A DNA stretch of 64,000 nucleotides from the NCBI GenBank assembly GCA_025331565.1, contig JAFREQ010000024.1:2755501-2819500 (forward strand), read 5' to 3'. Shown piece by piece: positions 13,130-26,769 of this stretch (its first letter is position 1; each line of letters begins with the position of its first letter). Below the pieces are notes generated by a model. The model ran no database searches. It was not told the origin of the DNA and worked only from the letters and a program-made list of their open reading frames with translations. Position numbers and translations under genes: made by a program. This DNA comes from Holacanthus passer (Eukaryota; Chordata; Actinopteri; Pomacanthidae).

Positions 13130-13440
13130 AAAACTGAGCTGTTTGTTATTTTAGCTTATTGCATTTCTGAAGAATATATATTAATTATGGCAGCTACTGA
13201 CTTTTACTTTAGTTATTGATTATTCGGCTGAATATTTTCTCCATTGATCTGTTGAGCTGAAATATGCTGATTATACTTTACATTAAATATTCAGTTTACT
13301 ATTGTGTATGAAGGAAAGCAGTAAATCTCCACATTGAGTCTGGAACCAGAAAATGTTTGCTTGAAAAATGGTTGAAACGGTTATTAATTAATCATCAAAA
13401 TAGTTGCTAATTAATCTTTCTGCTGTTCAACTCTCAAATC
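13130..13440 (+). repeat. Teleost interspersed repeat, 'TTAATCGATTA' family, copy 1
   Basis: Shares ordered blocks with the copies at 15.8, 25.2, 27.5, 32.5, 36.9, 37.9 and 49.0 kb: a 5' 'GATTATT..TTTTCTC.ATTGATC' block, a middle block with 'AATATTCAGTTTACT', then 'CTGGAACCAGAAAATGTTTG', 'CTTGAAAAATG' and 'ATCAAAATAGTTG'. It is heavily diverged. The family is short, AT-rich and non-coding, resembling a MITE or SINE; its class is not certain. Confidence 0.7.
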
Positions 13441-13779
13441 TTTCAATAATTAAAATAAATAAATATTCTGAGTTTTAGGAGAGAGTTTCACATGATGGTC
13501 TAAATTTTTACTTTCTGTTCACCTCAAAGGAAATAAAATTTTGGCAAAGAGAAAAATATAAATATTGATTTCATAAAGATGTTGTGTAAATACCAGCGAT
13601 CGAGTCCAAAAGTTTTTCTGTCGTCCTCAGTAAATGAAAACTAAATATGTATTTGTTTATGATTTGGGAGCGTTTTCATATAAATGAACATTCACTTCCA
13701 CCTTTAACCAGTCGTCGTTCCCGCTGTTGGTTTTGGTGGATGATCTGTATTCGCTCCCCTCTCATCCACCTCCTCTGCT

Positions 13780-14030
13780 TTCTCTGTGTAGCTGCATCCA
13801 AACATTTAGCAGTCAGACAAAGGAAATTGCTTCCTCGCCCAAGGCGGCGCTGGGGCTTACAAGGTCAGGTAGCAGCTCCTCCGCAAGATTCTTCTTTATG
13901 GAGAACTGACGGGCGAGAGCAGAAAGGATGTTTGCCCTGCAGGGGCTCCACGATGAGCCCAACCTGCCTCGCTCCTCAGCATCATGCGTGATGAAAAATG
14001 AAAAAACAAAAATGCACTGAATTGAAAACT
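13780..14030. other. Candidate conserved non-coding element
   Basis: Balanced base composition and no simple repeat, in contrast to the flanks. The open frames here are short and lack domains. The call rests only on sequence texture. Confidence 0.2.
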
Positions 14031-14375
14031 CGCCTGACTGTGAGATATTCGACTCATCAGAGTGATTCAACTGTATATTTACTGAAAGTTCAGAACCACC
14101 CGACCAAGGACTTCTGCAAGTTTTCACTTGTGAAGTTTAGTCGGTGCAGATTGTGGTGACGCAGTTTCATCAAACTTTTAAGACTTTTTGCCTCAAATCT
14201 GGACTCATCACAAAAGGTCCAGGAGTTCGAGGACATGTGTTCAACTCAGTCCCCGACTCTCCATCAGGTTTTTAAACAAGTGTTATTTTCTTGTGGCCAT
14301 AATCGACCTCAGCTTGGAGAGTCTGAGATGGAAGAAAATTAGTTATCCAACAGAAGCACAACAGGAAACCAGGCA

Positions 14376-14394
14376 GACACACACACACACACAC
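14376..14394. repeat. (AC)n microsatellite
   Basis: Nine to ten AC units, with a second short ACAC run about 14 bp downstream. Confidence 0.95.
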
Positions 14395-15782
14395 AGCCAA
14401 ATTAAAACACACACAGCCACTAATTATGTTAATGCAGTAGGAGTCTTTCAACCAGCTCCACTGTGTTTATAATTCAGTTTATAAATGAGTTGTTAATGAA
14501 TTTCTTTTATGAGTCGACTAATAGTTTCTCTTCAGTTCACTATGTTGCTTTCTGGGTTCCAGAGCTGCTCGCTGCGTCTGACATCAGTGAGATTTGTGCA
14601 GATTAAAGGTTGCTCCATGTTTCTTTTCTCCACCACAGCCTCCCTCATGGTTCGGTCCCGTCTGTGCTGTTTGCCGCCTGCGCTCGTTTGAACTTCATGT
14701 GTCTGAGGCAGAATGAATCCAGTCTGCACCTGAAAGACGGACTCAGTGACTTTGGTTGAAAAATCTTGATCATTTTCTCGAATGAGGAATTTCTCTAAGT
14801 GGAATAACCTTGTATTCAGAGCATGTCGTCTGAGATCATCAACAAGACAACAAGTCTGGGACCAACAACACCTTGAACATTCTCAGATACTGAAAGCCTT
14901 AGAATCTGCACAAGCTTCAAACTTACAAGCAGAAACTGTGTTTTTATTCTGGTTTTGATGCAGAAAGTTGTTGCAGATATTTTATAGTCATAGTCATTAA
15001 CAGATGAGTGGATTGAGTTCTTGCAGCAATAGGAAACATGTGATTCTGCAAGATTCAGTTTTAAAATATTCACAGGGAAATGATCACATGTAGCAGAATC
15101 AAAAATACAGTATAAACAGTATAAACAGGCCTTTGACTCAGAGCTTGTTGAGTAGAAGCCACTGATGCACAGATCTGCTCCAGCAACCTGCTATAAATGG
15201 TGAAACCATGCAAAAGTAGAATCTTATTTTCTCTGATCTTTGTCTTCTGAAGCGTGAACTGAGGACTGAGAGACTGACACAGCAGCAGCGAGAGCCAATC
15301 GGCTGCCTCCGCTGTCCCAGCCGTCCAATCAGCTGCTCCCTCACTCAGGCTCTCATACAGTGTTTTATATATGTGTGATTTTATACTGAGCGTGAAATAC
15401 ATTTGTAATCAATTTGATTGGTAAAATACCAACTTTATGTTCAGTGAAGTCACTTTGAGTGATTTATTAGAATATCATAATCAGGTAACAGCGAATCAAA
15501 GGCTCGTCTAAAAAGCAAATAACCTGAAACAGTTTTCTCACAGACCTCATTTATGATATTAACTGGACGTCAAATTGTAATTTGAAATGGAGTTTGGTTT
15601 ACTTGTATATCAAGTGAATGACACAGCTATTTTATTTTATTTATACAAGTGTATTTAATTTATTTTTGCATCCAAATATCCACCTCACAGTCACTAGCCG
15701 TCTTTTCTGTCTGTGTTTTAGTTGGTGTTGCTATGATGTCCTGTCATGATGTTTGTGATTTGTGTGTCAAGTACAGGGCTTA

Positions 15783-16065
15783 TTTTTATTATTGATTCAT
15801 CTACCGATTAGTTTGGTCTATAAAATGTTAGAAATTGTGATAAATGCTCACCATAATTTCCCAAAGTGACATCTACAAATTGTTCAACCAACAGTCCAAA
15901 GCCTTCATTTACTATTTTATAAATGGCAAAGAAAAGCAGAATTCTTATATTTAAGAAACTGGAACCGAGAAATATTTGACATTTTTGCTTGAAAGATGAG
16001 CGAAACAATTAATTGATTATCAGAATAGTTGGTGATTGATTTCCAAATATTCAAAGTGTTGCAGC
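15783..16065 (+). repeat. 'TTAATCGATTA' family, copy 2
   Basis: The best-preserved copy in the window. It reads 'ACCGATTAGTTTGGTCTATAA', then 'AATTTCCCAAAGTGACATC', 'AAGAAACTGGAACC', 'TTTGACATTTTTGCTTGAAA' and ends with 'AATTAATTGATTATCAGAAT'. The order of blocks matches the other copies. Confidence 0.85.
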
Positions 16066-16910
16066 TCTTGTCAGGTAACATGAAATGACTTGTCTGTGAA
16101 CATTCAGCTAACTTTCAGTTTGCTCCAGAAGGACTGAGCACACCTTGAAGGAACTCTGAATTTATGATGATTTGTTCATGAAGAGATTGTTGATTTCAGA
16201 CTAATTTGAAAAGAAAATGAACCCTTAAAAAGACATTCTCTTCTGTAGCTGAGCTTTTGACGCTATTCACAAAAACTAAGATGCAGGTAAACTGAGACTC
16301 AGTGAGTTCCTGTCCCTGCAGTTCTCCCTCCTCTCCACCAGGTGGAGGCGCTGCACAACATTTGGCTGCTGACTGAGTGACTGATTGAGAATGTCTGAGG
16401 ACATTATATAACCTCAGATCTGCCCCCCAGCTGCTCTGCACAGTCACTCTGACCCCTGGTGGACTGTCACGTCCTCCCACAGTCCCGTGGGGGGACTTTG
16501 CATCTGTCAGGGTGAGACAGCAGAGACTGTCCACAGCCTGACACCACAAAAACGCACAGAGGAGTGTTTTCTGCTTGAGATGCTCGTCACACCTGAACCT
16601 CACAACACATCAGGTCTGAGTGTCCAGCTGCAGCAGAGACTCGTTTCCGAGGCTGTGCATGTTTTTTTCTGGATCTTATCACAAAGCCTGTTTCTGCAGA
16701 ACTAATTTTGCATCATGTCAAAGCTTCTTTATAATGAATTTAAAGGGTTAAAAATTCCCTAAAGGTCATAACAAACTCACCTTTGCTCTCCACTAAGATT
16801 AGTGTCTTTGTTTAAACGTGTGTTTCATGAGCTCTACTTGTGATTCGCAGACACCACACGAGGGCCACACCTTCCCATCATCCGCTTGCAATATACATCC
16901 TACCTGGAGG

Positions 16911-16924
16911 ATTGCTATGGCAAC
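16911..16924 (+). promoter_or_regulatory. RFX X-box-like palindrome upstream of the cortexin gene
   Basis: ATTGCTATGGCAAC fits the RFX-factor X-box pattern (GTTGCCATGGCAAC) at 12 of 14 positions. It lies just upstream of the GC-rich candidate first exon. RFX factors are known to drive many neuronal and ciliary genes. Function here is inferred. Confidence 0.4.
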
Positions 16925-16929
16925 AGGTT

Positions 16930-17191
16930 GCCAGTAGCGACAGGGTACCACTCCATCCCTGAGTCTGCAGGATCAGGATCAGGACGCATCGGGACCAGGA
17001 GGAGGAACGGCAGAGCAGAGGTCTGCAGAGACAGACAGCAGAGAGACAGACAGAGACACTGCCTGGCTCTTTCTGTCCCGGAGTCTGAGTCTGATCCGCC
17101 TTGTCTCCGCGCGCAGAGTCTGAAAACGGGATCCGAGCCGCCGGGATGGAGAGACGCCTGTGAGCTGCCGGAGACTCCCTGATAACAACAG
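16930..17191 (+). other. Candidate non-coding exon 1 and CpG-rich promoter of the cortexin gene
   Basis: A CpG-rich block ends in a good splice donor (ACAACAG|GTTAGT, exon end 17,191). It is the only promoter-like block in the 8 kb upstream of the cortexin coding exon. A five-codon upstream ORF (17,146-17,163) lies within it. Cortexin genes I know of have their whole coding sequence in one exon after a non-coding one, which fits. The transcription start is not determined. Confidence 0.45.
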
Positions 17192-18115
17192 GTTAGTGTT
17201 GACACCTGCAGCTCATGCGCCACCTTCACCTCCACCTCCACCTCCGTGGCGTGTTGTCATGCTTTGATTCCGAGGTGAAACGTGCCGGAGAGGAAGCAGC
17301 TTTTTGGTGCATCCACGTGCATCAGTGAACACATGAACAGCAACAACATGAATGTGTGCAGCATTTTCATATATACGTTCATTTGAATGGCGCTGCGGGT
17401 GTGTCCACCTTTTGATCACAGCTGGATGAAGTGCATGAGGCAAAATGAGTGAAAGCACATCAGTGTGAGGTTCGTGTTCTTGTCAGCAGTCTGTTGCACT
17501 CATGCTTGTTTTGAATGCATATTTCTGCATTAAGTCAACTGGAATGACATCATGTTTGAACCTCATGGGCTAATTTTGTCGTGTTGTTTTTGAAATTCCT
17601 TTACATAAAAATATCTCTCAGTAAGCTTATAGCCAATTAGAGGCTAGAATTTAAGAATGAATAACAAATGAAATGTGAGGCTTTAATGTTTTTATAGAGT
17701 GTTTTTAATAGCATTTTTCTAATTCTTGCTCATTTTCACTGGTTTCATGCTAAAACGTGTGCATGTGTTGGCTTATGAGGATTTAAAGGTTAATGTGTCT
17801 CATATACAAACAGGATGTGTGGTGAAACACAAAGTGGCAAAAAAGACTCAATAGAATAAAACATTCAAGATAGAAAAATGCAAAATGCACATGTTTACAT
17901 GTATTTGAGCATTATTTTATTGTTAAAAGTGTTTTATCATACTGATTTGTGCATCATAACGTCTCCTCAGGGTCCATTCAACATTTAATACAACAGGACT
18001 TTTCATAATGTGAAATGATTGACAACATGCTGAAAAATAAAGTCCAATAATTTCTCTTAAATCATTTCATCTCACCTCCTCTGATGCACTTTGAATTCGC
18101 CATTATTCATAGTCA

Positions 18116-18116
<1 letters not shown>

Positions 18117-18153
<37 letters not shown>
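18117..18153. repeat. (CA)n microsatellite
   Basis: About 18 CA units. Confidence 0.98.
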
Positions 18154-18155
<2 letters not shown>

Positions 18156-18184
18156 AGCCCTGCAGGTTAGTTCAACTTTTCAAC

Positions 18185-18800
18185 ATAATTGGCTTCATTG
18201 CTAAATTCGGCTCCATGTCCTTGTCACACTCGCTTCCTCGTCAATTTTCCTGACATTGTTTCATCTCCTCGCCACAGCGATCCTCATTGATTCTGTACGG
18301 ACCAAAATAACATCATATAAAGCCGGTCAGTTTCTACAATCAGACATATCTCTATTTCTGTCAGGGCTACACAAGTAATTATTTTTTCCTCGAGCGCAGC
18401 CGCTGATGAGCAAAGTGCTTCGATAATGTGACCTTCTTCAAGCGGCGGAGGTCTCATTTTGAAATGGGAAGTGCATCTCGCCCTAAAGTTGTCAAGGGAG
18501 GATGAAATGTTTAGCGTATCTGTGTGTAAGTCTGCCAAGAAAGGCTCCGAACTCTGAGCACTTAGTCATGGAGCTGCTGATGATGTGAATGTTGGGAGTC
18601 TTTTGAAGTGCATTACATAACCTGCTAACAAATAGCAGAATGGTTTTTGGCCCAAAGTGCTAATAGTCAGTAACCTCGCCATGTCCTTGGAGGACAAGAA
18701 GACGAGATTATGATTTGACACAAAACCAGCGGACAAAGAAAAACAGCCCGTTCCTTCTCATTTTTCACAGCGAGGGCAATGAATCACTGCTGTGAAATAT
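18185..18800. other. Candidate conserved non-coding element in the cortexin intron
   Basis: A 600-bp repeat-free stretch of even composition with several homeodomain-type cores (ATAATTGG near 18,186; TAATTATT near 18,375). Open frames are short and without known domains. It resembles intronic enhancers of neural genes, by inference only. Confidence 0.25.
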
Positions 18801-19911
18801 CATTTTTGAGTTTTAAGTGTGATGGATTACAGGCTGCTGATCAGCGAGGCAGGGCTGAAGGCTGCTCCCTCTCCGTTGCTCTCTCTCCTGAGAGTTGCCA
18901 CCAGAGGTTTTTTTTTTTATTGCTATTATTTTTTTAAGGCAGGAAGAGACAGCTCTCCTGCCCATCTTGTCACTTCGAGCGGCCTCATAACATCCACCGC
19001 CCCTTCCCCAGTGATTGTCAGCCTCTGTGACGGCTCTTCACGCTCACAGGAGCGTGACCGAAAAGGACACAACCTGGAAAAGATTGGAGTTTAGGTTCTG
19101 CAAACGTCTCTCAGAGACAGTTGATGATCTGGTAATTATCTGATAACCATAAGTGGAGACAATTAAGCAAAGGACCTCACTCCACAACCTGGGTCTTATT
19201 TTCTTCATTTTCTTGGTTAGAAAATTTTACTTGGCTGTAGAACTCCTAAGATCTGGTGATACAGCACCATTGGGACAAGCAGTCCGACACCAGTCAGAGA
19301 TGTCAGCAAATTCTAAACCTCCCAACTGGAGATTAAAACAAAGCCGAGTGGTGACATTTCTTAGTTGTAATGTGCACTGTAATGTTACAGAGCTATTATA
19401 TTGGTTCAACTCACCATAACCACGTGCATTCACATCTTGTTAAGGGCATCTGGGTACGTTTACCTCACATTCAGATAATTTGTTTTGGATTTGTGGCTCC
19501 CAGAAGTTAAATCTGATGAGTAGTTAGATGATGAACAGGCGATGAAAACAGAAAAAAAAACCTATTTCTGCAACGATCTGTTTATTTCTCAGATGTTCCT
19601 CCAAACTGATTAAAATGAAACTGGGAAGAACAACAGACTCCTTGTATTTGAACAGGCCACTATTATTAGTGCGATATGTCGTATTGCTTTGTTTGTGATC
19701 ATAGGGTTTGGAAAACTTTGGAAAACTTAAATAACATCTGACTGCTGATAGATTTTGTTTTGAACTCAGCAATTAAGTTGGTGAACAAATAGATTTCATT
19801 TCCAAAGATACAGAAATAATACGTGAAAATCACCTTTTAAGCTTAAAAACCAACTTTAGATGTCAGAGCAGTTTAAATGACCAATTTCTCTGTAGCATTC
19901 CTGTACCATAA

Positions 19912-19934
19912 AATATATATATATATATATATAC
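19912..19934. repeat. (TA)n microsatellite
   Basis: About 11 AT units. Confidence 0.95.
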
Positions 19935-21508
19935 ATAAAACTGAAAATCACTCAGTGAGAGACAAAAAAAACGTTGAACGTCCTGCTGGCTGTGTTTGGA
20001 TTGATGAATTTACCTCCAACTGTTTATAGAACAGACGATCCAACGTTCTCCTCCAAATTCAAAGTATTGTGTCTCTTTTTGCCAGAACAGATGATCCACA
20101 CAGAAAGCTGCAAGCTGCTCTTTCTCTTCAAGCACATTTCGATTAAAAAAAATGTCACGTTACAGGTTTGTTTCTGTGAGAAAATTCTGTTCAGGGTAAT
20201 GAGCAAGTGGAGGAAACTGAAGCTGACTGACGAAGCACCTGTCGGCTCGATGCTGTCGGTCTCTGATGTGCTGGGCTCGTTGTGTCTTTGCAGGAATGAT
20301 GAGGAATTGAATCCAAGTTGTTGGAGTTAAAGGTGAATTTAAAGGCTCAGTCATTTCTTAAACGGCTGCTCACGGTCGTTTTTAACAAATGTAACACAAA
20401 CATGAGGAAATATTGCATTAGTTTGGGACTACTTTTACCTGTGGATTAATACATAATTTGGTGATGCAGTGAGTATTTACTGCAGCGATGGAGCTCTATG
20501 GAACAAAGGCAGGATATATCAGGCCTTGGATGCACATGCAGTACTTGTGTGTAGTAGAAATTCATCGTTGCTTTGCTTTTTTAATGGGATTTGTTGACAA
20601 TGATATAAATAGAATATTACAAACCTATTTCTTTGAACACAAATTAATTTAATGATATAGGAATCTGCACCGTTTAAGCACTAACTAGACTGAGCCTCAA
20701 CATTAGACTGTAAAACAGGACCCACACGAAGGCTCTCACTCAATCAGTTCATATTAAACTTAAGTGATGTTGTTTCCTAAACTGATCTTCAGTTGCATTA
20801 GCACAAATTGGTTGACACAGCTTTTCGAGGCCCCTATATTTCTGGGGCCCTGCAGCGGTTTTCTGCTTTACCTGCTTTGTAATTTATCATTCATTATATT
20901 TTTTCTGCGCAAGCCTCATTCATGTAACCTTGTCTGAGAGGAGAAATTCATTTCTTCTCATGTATGATGCTGTTAATGGTGTAATGGTGATGTAAAACTC
21001 AACGCTGCCACTGAGTACGATTTGCAGATGCAGATTGGTTGCGTATGAGAATAAGTCATTGAAGATGGGTTGGAAATTTCAGAAAAGCAGGCTGTGGTTT
21101 AATGAGGCCGCTGACGTGTCTGCCTTCAGCTGTGTTGCTTCCAATAAATGTATAACTAAAACTCCAAAGTGCCAATTCAAACCCCCTGAGCTGCAGAAAT
21201 TCAGGGCCAAAGGAGTCCCCTGAGCCTTCTTTACTCACAGAACAAGCTTATCGCCTGTTCCAAAAATAAACTAATCTGAGAGCCACTTTGTTCTGGTCTG
21301 AGACACATTTTGTTTTGTTCCTCTCTTCTGTTTAAAGTCTCGAGATTTGAGACTTTTTCTGTTTCTGCAATCGCATTAAGTTGATATATTGGTTTGCTGT
21401 TTTCATCTGTCAAACCGCAGAGGACACGATCCCCAGTATAATCGGTCTGTTTGGATTCTCTCGCAGGTCCTTATCCGCCGAGCCCATCTTCCCCTCCAAA
21501 ATCTTTAA

Positions 21509-21796
<288 letters not shown>

Positions 21797-23324
21797 GGAG
21801 CCTGTGGCTGCACGAAGTAGAAAAAAAGTAAAAAATAAAAGATTGATTTGATGCCTGAAGAGCACTTTGGCCCTAAGAACAAATGACTGCTGATTCGCCA
21901 GGAAAACGACAGCTTTCAGAAAATCTTCTGAAAGTTTAGACTGCAAAGAATTTCGATTGCTCGTTGTCGGAATGAGCATCAACCACAGTTCAACAGCTTC
22001 TCCCTGCCAAATCATCTGATTCTCAACTATAACAAGAAAACCAGAACTATGCTATGAAGACGATCTATCAAACCACAACCCACCGCGACGTGAAGCGACG
22101 CACAGGAGCCAGTTACCCATCAGCCCCTTCCCCTGCCATCAGTTCTCTTGTGGACTACCTCGTTCCTCCTCCATCTCATGTGTGGAAGTATTTTGTCACG
22201 TCTCAGACAGGGTCAAATATATTTTGAGGTCCAAGCCAGTTGGATGATAACAGTGTTTACATCTTATCATGTTTACGTCTTTAGATTTTTATTGATAATG
22301 TAGACAATCAGTGTTTGAAACAGTTAGTGAAAAAAGAATTTGCAGAAAAAAAAAATCGTTGAGGTTGTTGAGGTCTTTTGTTTTTAGCATATTTTTGTCT
22401 TAATTTGTGGACAGACACAAGAAAAAAAAGACTTTGTATGACTGATGTGATTCGGGCGAAAGGGTAAATTAATGCCTTATGTCTTTGTGAGATGTTCTGT
22501 GATGGTTCCTCTGCACAGATGAGACTGGTTTCAAGGTCACGAAGCAGCTGAAGTGATCACAGAGAAGGAAACTGGAGAGGAAGAGTTCTCCCTTTAATGT
22601 GGTGGAAGGTTTGGGCAGATAGATGCCAGCAGCGAGTAACTGTTCTGTGTGTGCGGTAAAAAATGTGTCCCCTCGGTCCCGGAGGGGCCCGCGGTGTCCA
22701 CGTCTTTAGATGTCAACAACCAAAAGAGGTATTGAAGAAAAAAACGTTTACTGTGCTGTACCGTGTGCCTAATTTGAAAAAAAAAAAAAATTAGATCGAT
22801 GTTTTAGGGAAAAGAAAGAAAATGGGGTTTTTTTGTCTTTCAATGTAGTTTTTTTGTGTAGTGCCCATTTAAAGAAACTTAAACAGCATTTTACTGCCTG
22901 CAGTTGGTATATTGACAGTTGGTATGCCAGACCTGCAGAGTGTTGGTGACGAAGATGACGACGCATTTTCACACCAAACCCTTTACGAACTGATGTTGTG
23001 GCTCTTTCGTTGGGCAATTTTTCAACTGTGCGCCTTATAGTGTAGATTGTTTACAGTATCGTAGGTAGCGGAGACACTGGAAATCAGCCAGTCACTGATG
23101 CCGCTGTGTCTTTGCACTTCACGGAGATGTCATACAACCCGCTAAAAAAAGAAACCCTCCCTGCTCCTGTCCCCCCGCCGGGACAGGAAGTGAACTCTGA
23201 CCCTTTCGACAACATGTGATGTTCTTGTGATCTGCTGTGGCCTTTTCCTACCTATCGCAGATGTTGCGATGTTGTGCTGAGGTGATGTGTTTTGGTTTTT
23301 TTCCGCATGTATTTCCTGCAGAGT

Positions 23325-23327
<3 letters not shown>

Positions 23328-23358
<31 letters not shown>
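23328..23358. repeat. (TC)n microsatellite
   Basis: About 15 TC units near the end of the putative cortexin 3' UTR. Confidence 0.97.
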
Positions 23359-23363
<5 letters not shown>

Positions 23364-23493
23364 ATGATAAATGGTGAAGTGCTTTAATCCTGATGTTGTA
23401 GCTGTGGGTCAGTTGCTCAAGCAGCTATTTCCTGTCTGTACTGGAGCCTTTTGTTTCGATCTGTTTTTCGCCCGGAGCCGCCGTCCTTTTTGT

Positions 23494-23499
23494 AATAAA
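23494..23499 (+). terminator. ctxn: Poly(A) signal of the cortexin gene
   Basis: AATAAA, followed within about 30 bp by a GT/T-rich stretch (TTTTAATGTGTTTTATTT) of the kind found downstream of cleavage sites. Confidence 0.55.
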
Positions 23500-23757
23500 A
23501 GTGATCAGAGTGCACAATTGCCTTTTAATGTGTTTTATTTCATTAGGGTTCGTTCGCCAGCTGGTAAAAGTGGCAGGTGTTAAGGACAAAGAAAAAAATG
23601 GATGAGAAAACTGTTCTTCTGAGCCACCTTGCCCTTTCCGCGGCGGCCATATGCGCCGGAGGCCGACGCATTCTTTTCCCCGTTTTATCAGCGGCTGGCA
23701 GTGGTCGCCGGCAGGTGTCTCGATTGGTTTTCTGTGAACCCAGACACTTTGTCTGGC

Positions 23758-23758
<1 letters not shown>

Positions 23759-23794
<36 letters not shown>
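23759..23794. repeat. (AC)n microsatellite
   Basis: About 18 AC units. It generates the Cys-Val and Thr-His frames seen on either strand at 23.5-23.9 kb. Confidence 0.98.
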
Positions 23795-23796
<2 letters not shown>

Positions 23797-24279
23797 AGTA
23801 GTCTCCAGGCTCCAGGCCCAGGCTGCTCTTTGAGCCGAGACCCTCCAGAACGCCATGCAGAATAACAATCTTCTCTCTGACACCGACACTGAATATGTTG
23901 ATATGCAATCATCTGCTGCACACCTCCCTGAAAAACCTGCATCGTTCCTCACGCCGGAGCGAGACGCAGATAGATCGACCTCTGAATTCTGTTTTGCAAG
24001 TGAATGTGTGATTCTGTTGTGTTACTTAATAATTCTGCTGATATCACACATCCACAGGTTTTTGGTTTTTTTTTTTTAGGGAGGGCCGGGAGCTGAAGCG
24101 GATCAGAATTTTAAATGCGAGCTGATCCCACAGAGGAGAAATGTGCAGTCTGCGCTTTTCAGATTATTATGTAAGAGACAACCTACGTCTTTACTGAAGC
24201 CTTTTCTCCGGTTGCTCATTTCTAAAAGTCAAAATAGTGGTGTGGATGCCTTCCTCGGCTGATAACGGCTGTAATATGA

Positions 24280-25040
24280 CAGCAGAACTAAATATGCATC
24301 ATTTGTTGTTTGCCGGCACGAGGAGGAAGCTTGTTACACAAGCAGCTGGAAGTAGTGAAAACTGGGATGTAGGAAACTCATCTGAGGAGTGATTAGATAT
24401 CTGTCATTTGAAAATTCAAGGCTGATTCTGATATCAAACACCTGAAAAGTCCTCAGCAAACCTTTGCTTGTCCCAGAAAGCTTTTGTTGTTCTATCTGTG
24501 GCCCGACAGCCAGAGGCTTTCAAATTCTGATCATTCTGAGCGATAACCAAAATAGAAACAAATCATTTCGGAATGAAAGCCTTCATTTTCTGTTCCTGAA
24601 ATCTCATTAGCTCATGCCAACAAAGATTATAATCCAATCTTAAACACGCCCTTACACAGCAGCGGCGGGGAACATTAACCATTATGGATCAATATCACAG
24701 TCATGCTTTATGCAACATGACTCATATTAAAGAAAGCCACTGATAATTGAATTATTTTCATTCTCTGCTGCGCACGCTCAAACGCTTTATGCCGGATTTA
24801 TTCCCCTTCCGAATGCCCCATTTCACTATTCAGCCTCCAGTTAATTTAATGGTCTCTGAACAGGTTGGAAGGGACCGTTCCCCTGTGAATGTGAATAGCT
24901 CTGCAAGAGGATAAGAGAGGAACTAGTGATATTGGATAATTGATTTCGCAGCGATTCCTCTTATTCCTCGGAGCCGGTGACGTTTACAATAGTCTGCCAC
25001 CTATTTCACTGACGAATGGTGTGAGACTTCAGGGAACATT
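24280..25040. other. Candidate conserved non-coding elements downstream of the cortexin gene
   Basis: A 750-bp stretch with no simple repeats or recognised transposon and with homeodomain-like sites (GATAATTGAATTATT near 24,741). No plausible exon. The suggestion of regulatory function is based on texture alone. Confidence 0.25.
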
Positions 25041-25184
25041 GGAACCAGAGGAAAGATGATCACCAGCATTGTTCACAGACGCTTCAGGTCGGCAGATTTC
25101 AGAGAAATGTTGGACGGCTTTGAGTCTTTGTGTTCAAATATAGAGAGAACTGTGCATCAAAAGAATGAGTGCTTAAACAAACTG

Positions 25185-25445
25185 AGTGACAGAAAATTAA
25201 TCAACATAATTAATCATTAGTAAAGATGCATAATGTTTTTGTGAGGATTTGCTGCTTTATTCTGACTTTATATGATTGCAAATTAAATCGTTATGATAGT
25301 GGGTCGACAAAACAAATAATTTATGACGTCTTCTCGGGCTCTGAGGAATTGGGATTAATGTTTTTCAACATTTTCTGAACTTTTATAGACTAAACGTAAT
25401 TCATTTAAATCTTTATTGAAACAATAATTGAGAGATTAACTTATT
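25185..25445 (-). repeat. 'TTAATCGATTA' family, copy 3 (inverted)
   Basis: Blocks appear in reverse order and complement: 'ACAGAAAATTAATCAACATA' at the start, 'GACGTCTTCTCGGGCTCTGA' and 'TTCAACATTTTCTGAACTTT' in the middle, and 'AACAATAATTGAGAGATTAA' at the end. Confidence 0.65.
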
Positions 25446-26769
25446 TATGTAAATTCTCATTAGTTAAATATGAATAAAATGTGACAAATGGAACAAAAGC
25501 GGATAAGACGCTACACAACATACTGATCTTACTGTGTGGGAGAGAAACTTCACGTTGCTTTTTGAGGCCTCAGATGGATAAAATGTGTGAGGTGATGTAT
25601 GTCTCACAAAATGTAGAGGTGTGGGACAAAATGACTGAATGTGTCACAGTATAATCCAGTCCAATACAACAGCAACAGAAATCACCTGAGTCGAGGTGGG
25701 AACTTTAACAAAATCCCGGTTTGGTCCCAAGTGACAGTGAAAGGTTGTATTTTTGGTGGGAAGCCGCTGAGGGATTGTGGACTTCTCTGAGCAGAGACAG
25801 AATTGTGGGACGAGTAAATAGCCAAAATTAGAAAAACAAACAGATGTTTAGCGAGTGTAATGTTTACCATGTTCACCATCTCAGTTTTGCGTGTTAGGGT
25901 TAGTAAGTACAGCTGAGGCTGATGGGAATGCAATATGTTTTGCATGTATTTGGTGATTAAAATGATTGACCTGGGGCTGGTCTCACAACGGTACTTTAGA
26001 CTGGGCTGTGTTGTTTTCAGTCTTAATTTTGCTCTTAGATTAGTCGAATTTCAAGATAGTTTTGCAAAAATAAAAACGAATCTATTGTTTGTTTGTATTG
26101 TTATTGTTTCTTAGTCTGAAAAAGTCTTACCCAGAATTCATAGCAAATCAGTCCAACATAAGATAGTCGACAACTAGACGACAATCTGAAACATGACTGT
26201 TGTAGATCTGAGCCAGAGTCAAAGTCAACCTTCAGGACACAAACCATGATGATGGTTCAAAAAGGAAAGTTGAGGGATCAGCAAACTGATCACAATTCAT
26301 CCTGAGCAGAACATGAATTTCAAAAGTCACCGAAGTCGGTAGGGTTCATCCTCTGGGGACCATGAATGTCTAAACAAGGCTTCATGGCGATCCGTCCTGT
26401 CGTGTTTGAGATATGTCGACGGTGGACCGACAGATTGACGCTGCCGTCCCTCGAGTCGAGCTAAAAATAGAAAAGACCAGCTTGCTGACACAGTCTCAAC
26501 ATAAGCTGAAGAACTGAAGTCTGTTTGGTTTGTGTGCGGGCGTATTTTTAAAGCCCCCCCCTGTAAAAACAGAACCAGGAGGAAACAGATCAGACACGAC
26601 TGCTCGTAAGAAGTGATTGTAAAGGTGGAACGACGGCTGCTCTCCTCCGGCAGGCTGTTCGGAGCCTCGGGGCCCTGACTGATGAGGTGCTGTCACTCCT
26701 GGTCTCTGTGGGACGGCCTGAGGGCCCCTGCCAGGTGATCCCAGGCTGCATGAGCACTCACACAACCTT

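Larger units (their letters stand above)
17192..21466 (+). other. Probable intron 1 of the cortexin gene
   Basis: Bounded by the donor at 17,192 (GTTAGT) and the acceptor TCTCTCGCAG ending at 21,466. It holds a (CA)n microsatellite, a (TA)n tract and, near 18.2-18.9 kb, a repeat-free stretch that looks like a conserved element. No coding exon was recognised. An alternative acceptor (ACCGCAG) ends at 21,420. Confidence 0.45.
21797..23520 (+). other. ctxn: Probable cortexin 3' UTR
   Basis: From the stop codon to a canonical AATAAA at 23,494-23,499. Earlier AATAAA-like sequence lies at about 21,834. The stretch has A- and T-runs and a (TC)n repeat but no exon. Long 3' UTRs are usual for cortexin mRNAs. 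Confidence 0.5.
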
